Origin: Oscillatoria sp. CS-180
GTDB taxonomy: Bacteria; Cyanobacteriota; Cyanobacteriia; Phormidesmidales; Phormidesmidaceae
DNA: 64,000 nucleotides
NCBI RefSeq assembly: GCF_028330965.1
Contig: NZ_JAQMUB010000058.1
Coordinates: forward strand, 1-64,000
Direction of reading: 5' to 3'
Shown here piece after piece: positions 1-9,100 of this stretch. Position 1 is the stretch's first letter, and the number at the start of each line of letters is the position of its first letter. The position numbers and the translations under genes are program-made. Below the pieces are notes generated by a model that saw nothing but the letters and a program-made list of their open reading frames with translations, made no database searches and was not told the DNA's origin.

Positions 1-99
1 GTTACGACAGCGATAGCGCTGTTTCCCTTCAGCACTTTTACCATTTTTGACCACATCCGTCGTGTGACAGTGCGGACAACAGACCGGTTCTAATACCAT
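1..99 (-). CDS. IS1-family transposase InsA-like N-terminus (partial)
   Basis: The reverse strand reads 33 codons from an ATG at 97-99 to the window edge with no stop. The peptide has a CxxC zinc-finger pattern (CPHCH near residues 8-12), then DVVKNGKS and a QRYRCRN ending. This is the typical N-terminal zinc-binding domain of IS1-family InsA proteins, which bind the element's terminal repeats and with InsB make the transposase. It is too short to have been picked up as a long reading frame. The catalytic part lies outside the window, so intactness cannot be judged. Confidence 0.8.
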   Translation of the reverse strand, partial: MVLEPVCCPHCHTTDVVKNGKSAEGKQRYRCRN

Positions 100-162
100 T
101 GTGAGCGGACCTGATAGACACCATGATCATCTTGACTCATTGCACAGGTCTAGAACACTACC
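1..162 (-). mobile_element. IS1-family insertion sequence, left end (partial)
   Basis: The InsA-like start at 99 is preceded on its own strand by about 60 bases and then a GGTAGTG sequence (complement of 156-162). That resembles the GGTRATG start of IS1 terminal inverted repeats and sits at roughly the distance expected upstream of insA. I infer the element boundary is near 162. The other end and the target duplication are outside the window. Confidence 0.5.
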
Positions 163-317
163 CCATTTCATCGCAGTTCACCCAAAAACTGAAAATTTTG
201 AAGCCTAGCTCAAATTCAACATACTGTACGTTTCTCGAATCCGATATTGCCCGAGAGATAGATAGTCTCTGGAAGAAAATCTCTTGCCTCTTGCAGTGCT
301 CTGGCCTTCGCCTTTGT

Positions 318-1529
318 CTAAAACGAAGCAGGAGGGGTAATGCCTCGCCGAACGAGGTCTGATTCTAGGGATTGCAAAAACTCAAATTCCTTTCCAGGAA
401 GGGCATGATCGTGCCCTTCCTGCTCGGGCTGTATGAACCCAAACGCGGCTTGGAATTCAGCTGGACCCATTGAGATGGGCGCACTGAGATGGCAGGGAAT
501 TGCCCGTTCGAACTGCCACTGAGCTACCTGGTTGACCCATCTTTGGACTTCAGGGACATCTCGGTTAAAGATAAGCGTCTGTAACACCGGGGCAACAAAC
601 GGTCGTCCTTCGCCATGGAGTGCCTGAAACGATGCTTGCCAGTCCGTTTTCCACTGAAAAGGATAAAGCCCAAAATAAGCTTTGCGAGAATTGTCCGGCG
701 CTTTTCTGGCGTCTTTGATAGCTTGACCTAGCGTAGGAACATGCAGCGAACTGGGACGAAAGAAGAAGGAAAACAGAGCAATGCGGTGCCAACCTCGACG
801 ACGTGCTTCAGGAGTATCCACTATTGGGTCCTCAACGCGATCGCGGGAATGGAATAGAAGCGGATAGGGATCTAGATTTAATACTGGTGGTGGATCGAAG
901 GGGACCGAGACGATGGCATCTGTCAGCAGCAAGGTCCGACTATCGCGATGAAAGAGAGCCACTTCGACAAACGGCCCTAACCCTAATCTAATCGGACCCA
1001 AAATCGCACAATCAAATTGATCTGCGAAGGGGATAGAGCTACTTTGGGTCAAAATATGGGTTCGTTTTGGGGGCAGACCTAGCCAACTCAGAGGCAGGTT
1101 GATAGGGTAGCTCCACTGATTGGGGGCAACGTAGACCTCTGCCTGAGGGAATTTTCGAGCAAAGGGACCGACAAACACTTTGTGCTCGATACCCGTTGTC
1201 GTGGTCATCAGGATGTATCGCACAGGACCGTGTTGTACTTCCAGCGATCGCACTTGGCGAATACATTCAGGCGTCGGTGCGACGGGAGAGTAAACAAGCA
1301 GTCCAGTCGGTCGTAACTTAACAACCGTCATGCGAATCGGAACTACAACGTAAAAGATGCCTTGGTACTGATCAAACGTCCAGAGGGTATCTTTGACCAC
1401 TTCCCTAACTAACGTCGGGCGCTGACCATAGGGATAAAGCGGCACGGCAGGCCAAAAGGGCCAGGCATAGGCGCGATCGCGTTTGTGAAAGCCATTGGTG
1501 CTGGAAGACGTAGATCCTTGACTGCCCAT
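318..1529 (-). CDS. DUF4336 domain-containing protein
   Basis: A 403-residue protein whose central part (about residues 60-330) matches the cyanobacterial and plant DUF4336 family: LRPTGLLVYSPVAPT, VRYILMTTTTGIEHKVF, FARKFPQAEVYVAPNQWSYP. Family members are related in fold to metallo-beta-lactamase proteins, but the biochemical function is unknown. Here the usual H-x-H-x-D metal motif is not evident (TTTTGIEHK occupies that place). The first 20 residues are Ser/Thr-rich and show no clear signal peptide. It starts at ATG 1529 and reads away from the stress-protein gene. Family assignment is confident; the role is unknown. Confidence 0.8.
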   Translation of the reverse strand: MGSQGSTSSSTNGFHKRDRAYAWPFWPAVPLYPYGQRPTLVREVVKDTLWTFDQYQGIFYVVVPIRMTVVKLRPTGLLVYSPVAPTPECIRQVRSLEVQHGPVRYILMTTTTGIEHKVFVGPFARKFPQAEVYVAPNQWSYPINLPLSWLGLPPKRTHILTQSSSIPFADQFDCAILGPIRLGLGPFVEVALFHRDSRTLLLTDAIVSVPFDPPPVLNLDPYPLLFHSRDRVEDPIVDTPEARRRGWHRIALFSFFFRPSSLHVPTLGQAIKDARKAPDNSRKAYFGLYPFQWKTDWQASFQALHGEGRPFVAPVLQTLIFNRDVPEVQRWVNQVAQWQFERAIPCHLSAPISMGPAEFQAAFGFIQPEQEGHDHALPGKEFEFLQSLESDLVRRGITPPASF

Positions 1530-1620
1530 GTTGTCTAGTTGTAGTTTGCCCCTCTGAATTGTAAAGACTCCTGACAGTTGTTCGATCAGTCAGCCAGCAG
1601 AAAATACGAATACCAATTTT

Positions 1621-1684
1621 CAAAATCAGGACTTACGCAGTTGCATCCAGCAATGACAAATTCCCACACCGTGTGATGTGGGAA
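1621..1684. other. Intergenic IS-end-like sequence and hairpin
   Basis: Between the DUF4336 and stress-protein genes, 1625-1640 contains CAGGACTTACGCAG. To my knowledge this resembles the ends of several cyanobacterial insertion elements. It is followed by a perfect 8-bp inverted repeat (TTCCCACA 1661-1668, TGTGGGAA 1677-1684). No second end or transposase frame is seen, so this is at most a remnant. The hairpin could alternatively be an mRNA structure. Confidence 0.3.
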
Positions 1685-1785
1685 CCGATGCAGGAGCATG
1701 ACGTGTCTGTGGCTGCCGAGCTTTAGGTGATCAAAGACAAGTCCGTTTCATAGACTGCTTCACCCTATTGCTCTACATCTTGGAG

Positions 1786-2334
1786 CTAGTTAACAGCGTC
1801 GGCTGCTGTTTGGACCTCGCTTTGGGTGTCTTGAGCGGATGCTGGTGCCTCATCTATAAGGCCGTGGGCCACCAGGACCGAACACGTGGCGTGGTGCATG
1901 ACATAGTTGCTGACGCTACCAAGGAAAAACTCACTTAAACCGGAGCGTCCTCGGCTACCCACAATCACCAAATCAGCATTCCAGGTCTGGGCAATGTCAC
2001 AAATCACGCGGCCTGGATCACCAGCGACTTGCGTGAATTCGGTTTTGACCCCTTGGGTCATCGCGTCAGCCGCAAACTGACGCAGCTCAACAATCCCTTC
2101 CTGTTCATACGTTTCCCATCGCTTTTGATAAGTATCCCAAGCAGCGCTGTCAGAAATTGGATAGTAAGAGTGATAGGCCCTGACTGGTAACCCTGGACTG
2201 CCATCTTCATAGGCAGAGAGGACGCGAACAAGCATTAGGTCGGCTGACATGGCTTTGGCGACCGACATCGCTTTATCCATTAGTGGAGTTCGCAGAGAAG
2301 AGTGATCCAGCGCAACCAAAATTCTTTTATACAT
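1786..2334 (-). CDS. Universal stress protein (UspA family)
   Basis: A 182-residue single-domain UspA protein. It begins MYKRILVALDHSS and ends the fold with VIVGSRGRSGLSEFFLGSVSNYV, the G-x2-G-x9-G(S/T) nucleotide-binding signature of ATP-binding Usp proteins, then VLVAHG. About 20 residues of Ala/Thr-rich tail follow the domain. The start ATG at 2334 has a good ribosome site (AGGAGA) about 6 bases upstream on its strand. Usp proteins are cytoplasmic and help survival under stress; the specific signal here is not visible. It appears monocistronic. Confidence 0.92.
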   Translation of the reverse strand: MYKRILVALDHSSLRTPLMDKAMSVAKAMSADLMLVRVLSAYEDGSPGLPVRAYHSYYPISDSAAWDTYQKRWETYEQEGIVELRQFAADAMTQGVKTEFTQVAGDPGRVICDIAQTWNADLVIVGSRGRSGLSEFFLGSVSNYVMHHATCSVLVAHGLIDEAPASAQDTQSEVQTAADAVN

Positions 2335-2468
2335 AACAGTCTCCTAGAATCGGGGCAGCTTGAAGTCGTGGTGACGCCTTGAATTGGAGGACACACTCTG
2401 AGCGTTCTGAAATGAAGGACTACGAGAAGATCCTAAGCAACTCCTACCTATGGGAAGGCATCCCTTAC

Positions 2469-2741
2469 TCAAACCGGAAAGAATGGCCTATTGACTAGCC
2501 AGCTATCTTTCCTTACTTCGATCTTAGTGTGGCGATCGCGGGAATCTAAACTTCGCTTAATATGCGATCGCACACTGAGCAACAGCTGTAAACTTTCGCA
2601 ATCTTGTTGGGTCAGGCGATAGGTAAATGATCTTCTCAGATCTTGCAATTGTCCCGATATTGCCTGGTCTGGCCCCCCTGCCCCCAAATTTGGGGGGTTC
2701 TGACATCGAAGTTCCCCAGAATTGGGGGACTTAGGGGGCAA
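2469..2741 (-). CDS. Doubtful small hypothetical protein
   Basis: A 90-codon reading frame in an otherwise gene-free stretch (2335-2883). Its first 25 or so codons lie inside the intergenic repeat at 2681-2776 and are therefore probably not ancestral coding sequence. The rest (SFTYRLTQQDCESLQLLLS and following) looks more protein-like, with an amphipathic helix pattern. If real, translation may begin downstream of the repeat. I recognise no family. Confidence 0.25.
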   Translation of the reverse strand: MPPKSPNSGELRCQNPPNLGAGGPDQAISGQLQDLRRSFTYRLTQQDCESLQLLLSVRSHIKRSLDSRDRHTKIEVRKDSWLVNRPFFPV

Positions 2742-2776
2742 ATGTAGGATGCTGAAGTACTAGTGCAAGATCTTTG
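2681..2776 (+). repeat. Dispersed C/G-run hairpin repeat, copy 1
   Basis: About 96 bp built of short palindromes: CCCCCAAATTTGGGGGG (2681-2697), then TTCCCCAGAATTGGGGGA, then TTAGGGGGCAAATGTAGG, ending TGCAAGATCT. The same order of motifs in the same orientation occurs at 57902-57997. This type of CCCCCAAATTTGGGGG element is widespread between cyanobacterial genes and is non-coding. The remainder of the 2335-2883 gap holds nothing else I can name. Confidence 0.75.
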
Positions 2777-2883
2777 ATCTTCCCATTCAGGACTGCATCA
2801 ACCATAGAGTGCACTTGCTGTAGGATGCACAACACCCAATGGGAGACTTCAGCCATATGTAGCTCTGCGCCTTGGAAAATACA

Positions 2884-3660
2884 TCAGCGCCCAGACAAGC
2901 GGACCAAACCAATGCCGCCAAAGTAGAGAGACAGCACCGCCCCTGCCAGCAAACTTTGAGTTACCGGATCCGTGGAAGGCGTGAGAACAGCCCCCAGAAC
3001 CGCAGCACCTAATAAGATATAGCGCCACCCCTTCAGCATCGTATCGGAACTAACAATCCCCAATAGCGCTAGCAAGAACTGAATGACAGGAATTTGAAAT
3101 GCCAGTCCTGTACTGAACAACAGCAGCAGCACAAATTCAAAGTACCGATCGATCGACCACAGTTGTTCAACCACATCCTCGCCGTAGCTAATGAAGAAGT
3201 TTAGCGCAGCGGGAATCAAAGCAATGTAGGCAAAAAACAGTCCCACAAAGAACAACACACTCGATCCCAAGACGATTGGCCCCATTAGACGCCGCTCTCG
3301 ACGGGTCAGTCCTGGCAGCACAAACATGATGAGCTGATAAAGAATGAACGGGCTAGCAATTAGAATGCCACTGTAGCCCGCCACCTTGAGAGAAACAAAG
3401 AAGTATTCTCCGGGTGAGAGCTGAAGAAACTTAGCTCCTTGAGCAGGGACCTCAAGCAGCTGCACGATGCGATCGACAAACGCAAAGCAGCCAATGACCC
3501 CAACAACAACAGCAATGAGCGAATAAAAGATGCGTATCCGCAACTCTTCGAGATGGTCAAAAATAGACATCTCAACATCGTTAGGAAGCTCATCGAGAAA
3601 GTCTTCTCGATCCAGCTCCGACTTCGGCGGTAGCGTATTGGTGTTAGGAGAAGAGGCCAT
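2884..3660 (-). CDS. tatC: Twin-arginine translocase subunit TatC
   Basis: A 258-residue polytopic membrane protein of the thylakoid/plasma-membrane Tat system, which moves folded proteins bearing twin-arginine signals. The diagnostic N-terminus [18 protein letters not shown] is present after a 35-residue acidic leader, and [22 protein letters not shown] follows the second helix; both are TatC hallmarks. Six hydrophobic segments can be traced. I prefer ATG 3660 (MASSPNTN) over an in-frame TTG seven codons upstream. It lies 71 bases downstream of the RodZ-like gene on the same strand, so co-transcription is likely. No tatA/B gene is nearby. Confidence 0.95.
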   Translation of the reverse strand: MASSPNTNTLPPKSELDREDFLDELPNDVEMSIFDHLEELRIRIFYSLIAVVVGVIGCFAFVDRIVQLLEVPAQGAKFLQLSPGEYFFVSLKVAGYSGILIASPFILYQLIMFVLPGLTRRERRLMGPIVLGSSVLFFVGLFFAYIALIPAALNFFISYGEDVVEQLWSIDRYFEFVLLLLFSTGLAFQIPVIQFLLALLGIVSSDTMLKGWRYILLGAAVLGAVLTPSTDPVTQSLLAGAVLSLYFGGIGLVRLSGR

Positions 3661-3731
3661 AGCTTCGTAAGAGCGACTCAAAAAGACAAACTGTCCTCAC
3701 TATTGTAAAGGCATCGCCATTCATAGGATTT

Positions 3732-4664
3732 CTACTGGGTTTGCAACGCTTGTGGGTCAGTTTCTGGCGTCAGAGTCAGGCTGCTGACGGAACCCGGAGA
3801 TCCCATAGGGACCTCTTCACTACCATTGAATGAGTACATCACGCTGCCAGAATTTCCAGCCGTCACGGAGAGTTCACTATCAGCAGTCCAAGATTCTTTG
3901 GCGCCAGCCGTCAGAATACCCTCGTAGACTTCCTCTCCATCAGCGGTGACCCGCATCCAGGCATCCTCTTCAATGTTGACCGCGAAGGTAATAGGAGAAC
4001 CCGTCAACGGAGTGTTGGCGATCGCGCCCTCAGCTTCAGTCGTGCCCGCGACTGTTGTATCGCTAGCACCTGCCTCTACAGGAGCGGTGCCCTCAGCTGC
4101 CGATAGGTCTGACGACTCCTCTGGTTCAGCAGGCGTGACTGATTCTTCAGTCGTCTCAGGAGACGCTGCTTGCTGAGGTGTATTACGAGTGGTGAGCAAA
4201 GCAATAAGACCTGTGATCGCCCCCAGCGCCACAACGCCCAACAGCCAACCCCAGCTATTGCCTGTTTTACTTGCCCTCACAGGTGTGAAAGAGCTACCGT
4301 TATGGGTCGGCTCTGCTTTAGAAAGCACCTTCAAACCGTGGCGGTCCTGCTGCTTAACGATCCCCTCAACGGAACCGCTGTTGGCAAGTTCAGGATTAGG
4401 CAAAACGGAGACAGGCGTTGGCTCAAACTGCTGAGAAACTTCTCGACCGTTTAAGCCCAGATGCTCAGCATATCGGCGAATAAATCCTTGAACAAACACA
4501 GGCTCTGGCAGCGTTTCCCAGTCACCTGCTTCGATCGCTCTTACCAAAGCTGGACGAATGAAAATCTGGTTGGCAACTTCATCGACGGTCTTGCCCTTTT
4601 CCTTGCGAACGCTTTGGAGATAGGCACCGACATTGAGAAGCTGTTCCTGCTGAACTGAATTCAC
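3732..4664 (-). CDS. RodZ-like helix-turn-helix membrane protein
   Basis: A 310-residue protein with three parts. There is an N-terminal HTH_25 domain (about 8-85; VGAYLQSVRKEKGKTVDEVA, FIRPALVRAIEAGDW, FVQGFIRRYAEHLG) and one transmembrane helix (about 140-160; WGWLLGVVALGAITGLIALL). After it comes an acidic Ser/Thr/Ala-rich linker and a C-terminal DUF4115 domain (about 225-300). This is the RodZ architecture: in rod-shaped bacteria RodZ couples MreB to the wall-elongation machinery. It starts at GTG 4664. It sits between a lytic transglycosylase and tatC on one strand, consistent with an envelope role. Whether it performs the RodZ job in this organism is inference. Confidence 0.85.
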   Translation of the reverse strand: MNSVQQEQLLNVGAYLQSVRKEKGKTVDEVANQIFIRPALVRAIEAGDWETLPEPVFVQGFIRRYAEHLGLNGREVSQQFEPTPVSVLPNPELANSGSVEGIVKQQDRHGLKVLSKAEPTHNGSSFTPVRASKTGNSWGWLLGVVALGAITGLIALLTTRNTPQQAASPETTEESVTPAEPEESSDLSAAEGTAPVEAGASDTTVAGTTEAEGAIANTPLTGSPITFAVNIEEDAWMRVTADGEEVYEGILTAGAKESWTADSELSVTAGNSGSVMYSFNGSEEVPMGSPGSVSSLTLTPETDPQALQTQ

Positions 4665-4747
4665 CGTGTTTACCTTGCCTCATTCAGGGAAACAGTTGAG
4701 AAGAGTCTATAGAAAACTCTTCATGGAGGTAATTGTAAAGGGAAATG

Positions 4748-6955
4748 TTATTTTAATGAATCACCGGAGCGCTGCAATATTTCAATGCGGCGAGCAATGT
4801 CTGGATTGTATAAGCGCAAGTAGTTCCAATATCCGCCAAATACGGAGCGAATATAGTCTTTCGTTTCGGGAAACGGAATCTTGTCGGCGAAATCATCTTC
4901 ATCCGTGTAATTTCTGCGCGCAATCCAGTCTGCTACGTTTCCAGGTCCCGCATTATAGCTCGCAACAGCGTAGAGGGAATGATTGCCGTACTCTTCGTGG
5001 GTGTAGTCCAAATACCAAGTCCCCAGCTCAATATTGCTGTTAGGATCATCCAAATTGTAGGCAGCAATATCCGTTTGGGCTTGAATCCACTCGGCGGTGT
5101 CGGGCATCACCTGCATAAGGCCAGCCGCCCCAACTACAGAGCGAATCTGCGGCTGAAATCGAGATTCCTGACGAATTAATGCTGTCACCAGCAGTGGATT
5201 CAAGTCGCGTTTCGCAGACCAGTCAGCAATCAAATTAGCGTAAGGGAATGGATAAAGCGTCTGCCAATAAGCAGGGTGCTCTTGCAGGGTTTGATGAGTT
5301 GCTTTTTCTTGAGGCTCATCTCGCCAGCTCAAGCTAGACACCATGAAGATGCCGTCTAAGTTGTCGCCTACGCCGACTCTAAGCACGCCATCGGTAAATT
5401 GTTCCTCAACAGAGGGATCTTGGCGGTTGTCGAATTCGACTTGCCAGAGGGACCAAGCATCTTGGTCTTGGCCTAGCAGATAAAGCTCTTGTAGGGTTGT
5501 CGAACCAACGGGTAGAGGTTGACGCCGAGTAGGAAGGGTGATGTCGGGCTGTAGCGATCGCACGGTGCGAAAATCACCCACATCCCATCCCAATGAAGCA
5601 GCCGAACGCCAGGCAAAATAGGACTCTGGATAAGTCCGAATGACCTGCTCGAATCGCTGGGAGGCCTCTTTTGTTTGTCCTGCTCTAAGTGCCCATTTAG
5701 CTGACCAGAAACCAATTTCAGGTGCTAGTTCACTGTCGGCATTCTCCTCCAGAAGCTGATCGGCCCACTGTAAAGCACCGGACCAATTCCCGGCCTGTCC
5801 AGCATTACGGGCGTATTGCGATCGCAGCTCCGCAGCCTCTTCCGACTGACTGTACTGCGCCAAAATGGTCTTCCGAATCTGAACCGCAGTGTCCGGGCTG
5901 TTGAGCGTCTCCATGATCTTGGCCTTTTCGACCAATGCTTCTCCAGCTCGATCAGGAAAGCGCTGGATAACCTGATCTAATAGCGGGAGCGCTGTTTCTT
6001 CATCGACCAGAGCAGACAGCCTCATGAGACCTAGGCCGGTTTCGGGAGCTTCAGGAAACTGGGCATTCAGCGCATTGTAATAGGCGATCGCCGCTGCTCG
6101 TTGCTGCCCCAACTGTGATCCCCGCGCTGCTCGATACAGCGTTTGTGGACTCGCAGGTGCTTGACTGTAAGCCTTCCCAGCCGCTTTGTAAGATAGCCGT
6201 TCCCAGTAAGCAAAACCTACGTCCTGCCATTCCTCAGCTGTCAACTGTTCGCCATAGTTATCCACCAGCCGATCAACAAACGCTAGGCTATCGGAGCGAT
6301 AAATGCCGTGCCGCGTAATCACCAGCAGCCAATCCTTCTTATTCGATGAAGGGGTCTCCTCAGAGAGCTTCTTCGCTGCGACCTCGACACTACGGGGATG
6401 ATCGGGAAACCGCTGCAATAGTTGGTCCCAATATTCTGGCTGCTGCTGACCCAGCTGAAATAACGCCTCTGCGGCGGCTGGCTGATCGCCGTGCTCTTGC
6501 AAGACCGTTTCCCACGTTTCTTGGGCGATCGCTAACTCACCGATGCCTTTCTGCGCCTTGCCCAGCTTGATACGCGCATAGGCTTCTAGCTCAGGATATT
6601 CCTCGCTCAGTGCCTCAAGAATAGGAACTGCTTGCTCGTCTCGTCCTTGAGCGACGAGATCGCTGGCCAAGAGATAACGTGCGCGCAGCTGCTCAGCAGA
6701 AGGGGGTTGAGCCGCGATGACCGCCAGTGACTCTTCTCGTTGCTCTCGTGGCTGTAGAGCGAGTGCTAAGACCAGCGAATCTGGGTCAGCTTCTGAGAAC
6801 GCCGACTGCTGTACATTAGCGGTTACTCCGCGACCATATTGACGTCCTGGCAACCAACCAGCTGCATCGGCTAGCGCTAAGGTTACCCCTAACCCCAAAG
6901 CCGTTACGCTGCCCAACCCAATCCAGGGCATCCACTCCTCTAATCGCTTCCGCAT
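4748..6955 (-). CDS. TPR-containing soluble lytic transglycosylase (Slt70-like)
   Basis: A 735-residue exported protein. It has an N-terminal signal anchor (WIGLGSVTALGLGVTLALAD), a long alpha-helical solenoid of TPR-like repeats (about 50-530), and a C-terminal SLT domain (about 575-720). The catalytic Glu is in ALIRQESRF, followed by VVGAAGLMQVMP and YAVASYNAGPGNV, the three signature motifs. Such enzymes cleave peptidoglycan to 1,6-anhydromuropeptides during wall turnover or insertion of envelope machines. It starts at ATG 6955 with GGGGAGG about 6 bases upstream. It is likely the first gene of a unit with the RodZ-like gene and tatC; the 83-base gap could allow a separate promoter. Confidence 0.9.
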   Translation of the reverse strand: MRKRLEEWMPWIGLGSVTALGLGVTLALADAAGWLPGRQYGRGVTANVQQSAFSEADPDSLVLALALQPREQREESLAVIAAQPPSAEQLRARYLLASDLVAQGRDEQAVPILEALSEEYPELEAYARIKLGKAQKGIGELAIAQETWETVLQEHGDQPAAAEALFQLGQQQPEYWDQLLQRFPDHPRSVEVAAKKLSEETPSSNKKDWLLVITRHGIYRSDSLAFVDRLVDNYGEQLTAEEWQDVGFAYWERLSYKAAGKAYSQAPASPQTLYRAARGSQLGQQRAAAIAYYNALNAQFPEAPETGLGLMRLSALVDEETALPLLDQVIQRFPDRAGEALVEKAKIMETLNSPDTAVQIRKTILAQYSQSEEAAELRSQYARNAGQAGNWSGALQWADQLLEENADSELAPEIGFWSAKWALRAGQTKEASQRFEQVIRTYPESYFAWRSAASLGWDVGDFRTVRSLQPDITLPTRRQPLPVGSTTLQELYLLGQDQDAWSLWQVEFDNRQDPSVEEQFTDGVLRVGVGDNLDGIFMVSSLSWRDEPQEKATHQTLQEHPAYWQTLYPFPYANLIADWSAKRDLNPLLVTALIRQESRFQPQIRSVVGAAGLMQVMPDTAEWIQAQTDIAAYNLDDPNSNIELGTWYLDYTHEEYGNHSLYAVASYNAGPGNVADWIARRNYTDEDDFADKIPFPETKDYIRSVFGGYWNYLRLYNPDIARRIEILQRSGDSLK

Positions 6956-7039
6956 CGCCGCCTCCCCTTTTGATGCCGCCGCGCTTCCCTCTAGCAGTTC
7001 TAGCAGAAACTACCGAAAAAAGGGTGGGCGTTCCCAAAA

Positions 7040-7143
7040 TATAGCTTTAGCCATCTAGGCTGGTGCACCCATATTATCCAGGTATTTAGCCCATAGTTCA
7101 GATGGCTCGCCGTCTTGCCCTAACAGAACTAACGACGGCTATA
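7040..7143 (+). repeat. 104-bp hairpin repeat (MITE-like), copy 1
   Basis: The element starts TATAGCTTTAGCCATCTAGG and ends AACGACGGCTATA, so its ends form an imperfect terminal inverted repeat (TATAGC..GCTATA). A second internal inverted pair is AGCCATCTAG/CAGATGGCT. A copy of identical length is at 14101-14204 in the same orientation, and a partial one is at 35160-35201. It lies in the 6956-7375 gap between divergent genes; nothing else is recognised there. With TA-rich ends and no coding capacity it looks like a non-autonomous mobile element. Confidence 0.75.
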
Positions 7144-7375
7144 GTTCAGTAATCACGGAGTTCACTCAGCGACTTTTTCCACTTGTCTCATTTGATCCCT
7201 GACTAGTTGCTATTACTAGGCTGCTGAAGAAACGGCTAAAAAGACTGTCAAATCCCATGTTGGATAAAAGAAAACGGTAGCCTTAGACCTTTCTGCCCCC
7301 TTTGGCGAATTGCAGAACCTGTCAAGCTGTGATCAAATGTAGGAAAGGAAATTTTCTCAAAGTTGCTTGCACTAT

Positions 7376-8851
7376 ATGGACCTTCATCTTTCGACCCAGC
7401 CGCCACTTGATTGGACAGGAGATTGCTTTGCAGTAGGTGTCACTGAATCCGATTTGCCCCTGACTGGAACCTTAGCGGAGCTTAACGAAAAGCTCTCTGG
7501 ACTGGTACAGGAATTGATTGATGAAGTTGAGTTTAAGGCAGCAGCCGATACCCATGCGACCATCCGTGTTGGTAACTCAGGCCCTTTCCGCAAGCTCATT
7601 TTGCTGGGGTTGGGTAAGCAAGAGGACTTGTCATTGGAAACGATGAGACGAGCGGGAGCCGCTGCTGCCCGTTTAAGCAAGAAGGAGAAGTGCAAAGTTT
7701 TAGGCATTTCTTTGCCTGTTTGGAATGACAATGCTGCGCTGACTACTCAGGCGATCGCAGAAGGAGCACTCCTTGCCCTCCATGAGGACAACCGCTTCAA
7801 GTCTGAAGCAGAGGATAAACAGTTCACGCTTGATCGTATCGAGATCATTGGCTTTCCTAACGAGGCCCCAGCCCTTGCTAGAGCACAGCAGGTTGCTGAT
7901 GGTGTCATCCTGGCCCGTGAGTTAGTGGCTGCGCCTCCTAACGTCGTGACTCCCGCTAAGCTGGCCGAGACGGCTGAGGACATTGCTCAACAACATAGCA
8001 TTGAGGTTGAAATTTTAGACAGAGAAGCCTGTATGGCACTCGGTATGGGGGCATTCTTGGGCGTCTCTCAAGCATCCGATCTGCCGCCCAAATTTATTCA
8101 CTTAACCTATAGACCGTCAGAGACACCGCGTCGCAAGCTCGCCATTATTGGCAAAGGACTCACCTTCGATTCGGGCGGCCTTAACATCAAAGCAGGCGCG
8201 GGCAGCATGATCGAAATGATGAAGTTTGACATGGGTGGCGCAGCAGCAACATTGGGAGCCGCCAAAGCGATCGCGCAAATCAAGCCAGACGTTGAAGTTC
8301 ACTTCATCAGTGCAGCAGCAGAAAACATGATCAGCGGCAATGCTCTGCATCCTGGCGACATCGTTACGGCCTCTAATGGCAAAACCATTGAAGTGAACAA
8401 CACCGACGCAGAGGGCCGCTTAACACTGGCCGATGCTTTAGTCTTCGCTGAAAAGTTAGGTGTCGATGCCATGATTGATCTAGCAACGTTAACTGGAGCT
8501 AGCATCATCGCTTTAGGAGACTCTATCGCTGGATTGTGGAGTCCAGACGATACGTTAGCAAAGGAAATCGAAGCGGCTTCTGGCGTTGCGGGCGAAAAGC
8601 TTTGGCGGATGCCTCTCGAAGAAAAATACTTTGAAGGCATGAAATCTCTCGTTGCGGATATGAAAAATACAGGCCCTCGATTTGGCGGCGCAATCACCGC
8701 AGCGCTGTTCCTCAAGCAATTCGTCAAAGAAACCGCCTGGGCACACCTAGACATGGCGGGTCCCGTTTGGAACGATCGCGAAAACGCCTATAACAGTCCT
8801 GGTGCAACAGGTTACGGCGTTCGTACCCTTGTTCAATGGGTACTGTCCTAA
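7376..8851 (+). CDS. pepA: Leucyl aminopeptidase (M17 family)
   Basis: A 491-residue cytoplasmic dizinc aminopeptidase that removes N-terminal residues from peptides. The C-terminal catalytic half carries the family's metal and active-site segments: [25 protein letters not shown] and the M17 signature NTDAEGRL (about residues 341-348), then DLATLTGA. The length is normal. I start at ATG 7376 (MDLHLSTQ) rather than at an in-frame TTG three codons upstream. It is monocistronic, divergent from the transglycosylase gene, and followed by a short non-coding stretch before the nSTAND gene. Confidence 0.95.
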   Translation: MDLHLSTQPPLDWTGDCFAVGVTESDLPLTGTLAELNEKLSGLVQELIDEVEFKAAADTHATIRVGNSGPFRKLILLGLGKQEDLSLETMRRAGAAAARLSKKEKCKVLGISLPVWNDNAALTTQAIAEGALLALHEDNRFKSEAEDKQFTLDRIEIIGFPNEAPALARAQQVADGVILARELVAAPPNVVTPAKLAETAEDIAQQHSIEVEILDREACMALGMGAFLGVSQASDLPPKFIHLTYRPSETPRRKLAIIGKGLTFDSGGLNIKAGAGSMIEMMKFDMGGAAATLGAAKAIAQIKPDVEVHFISAAAENMISGNALHPGDIVTASNGKTIEVNNTDAEGRLTLADALVFAEKLGVDAMIDLATLTGASIIALGDSIAGLWSPDDTLAKEIEAASGVAGEKLWRMPLEEKYFEGMKSLVADMKNTGPRFGGAITAALFLKQFVKETAWAHLDMAGPVWNDRENAYNSPGATGYGVRTLVQWVLS

Positions 8852-9100
8852 GCGCCTTTCAGGGGGTGACCAAAACATCCCCCATACCTCCTTCCATTTC
8901 AAAAAATTCGTACCGTAACCCGCTGCGCATTTTATATTCAGTGCCTTCAGTCGCACCGGATGCATCCTCGTGGATGCATGATGATGAGGTTTCATCAACA
9001 AAAAATTCTTGGACGTCGTTTTGCCGTTAATCTATTACCAATTGCGGAATTAACGCCTGCTTGCTTGTTGCATGCTTCATAGTCATCTACTTATAGGTCT

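Noticed and set aside
4666-5043. 125-codon plus-strand frame across the RodZ/transglycosylase junction
   Set aside because: It overlaps the antisense of a clear transglycosylase SLT domain and has no ribosome site or family features.
8299-8754. 151-codon minus-strand reading frame inside pepA
   Set aside because: It is antisense to strongly conserved aminopeptidase motifs and has no recognisable domain.
8870-8905. Possible terminator AGGGGGTG..CATCCCCC after pepA
   Set aside because: The stem needs a bulge and no T run follows, so I do not list it as a terminator.
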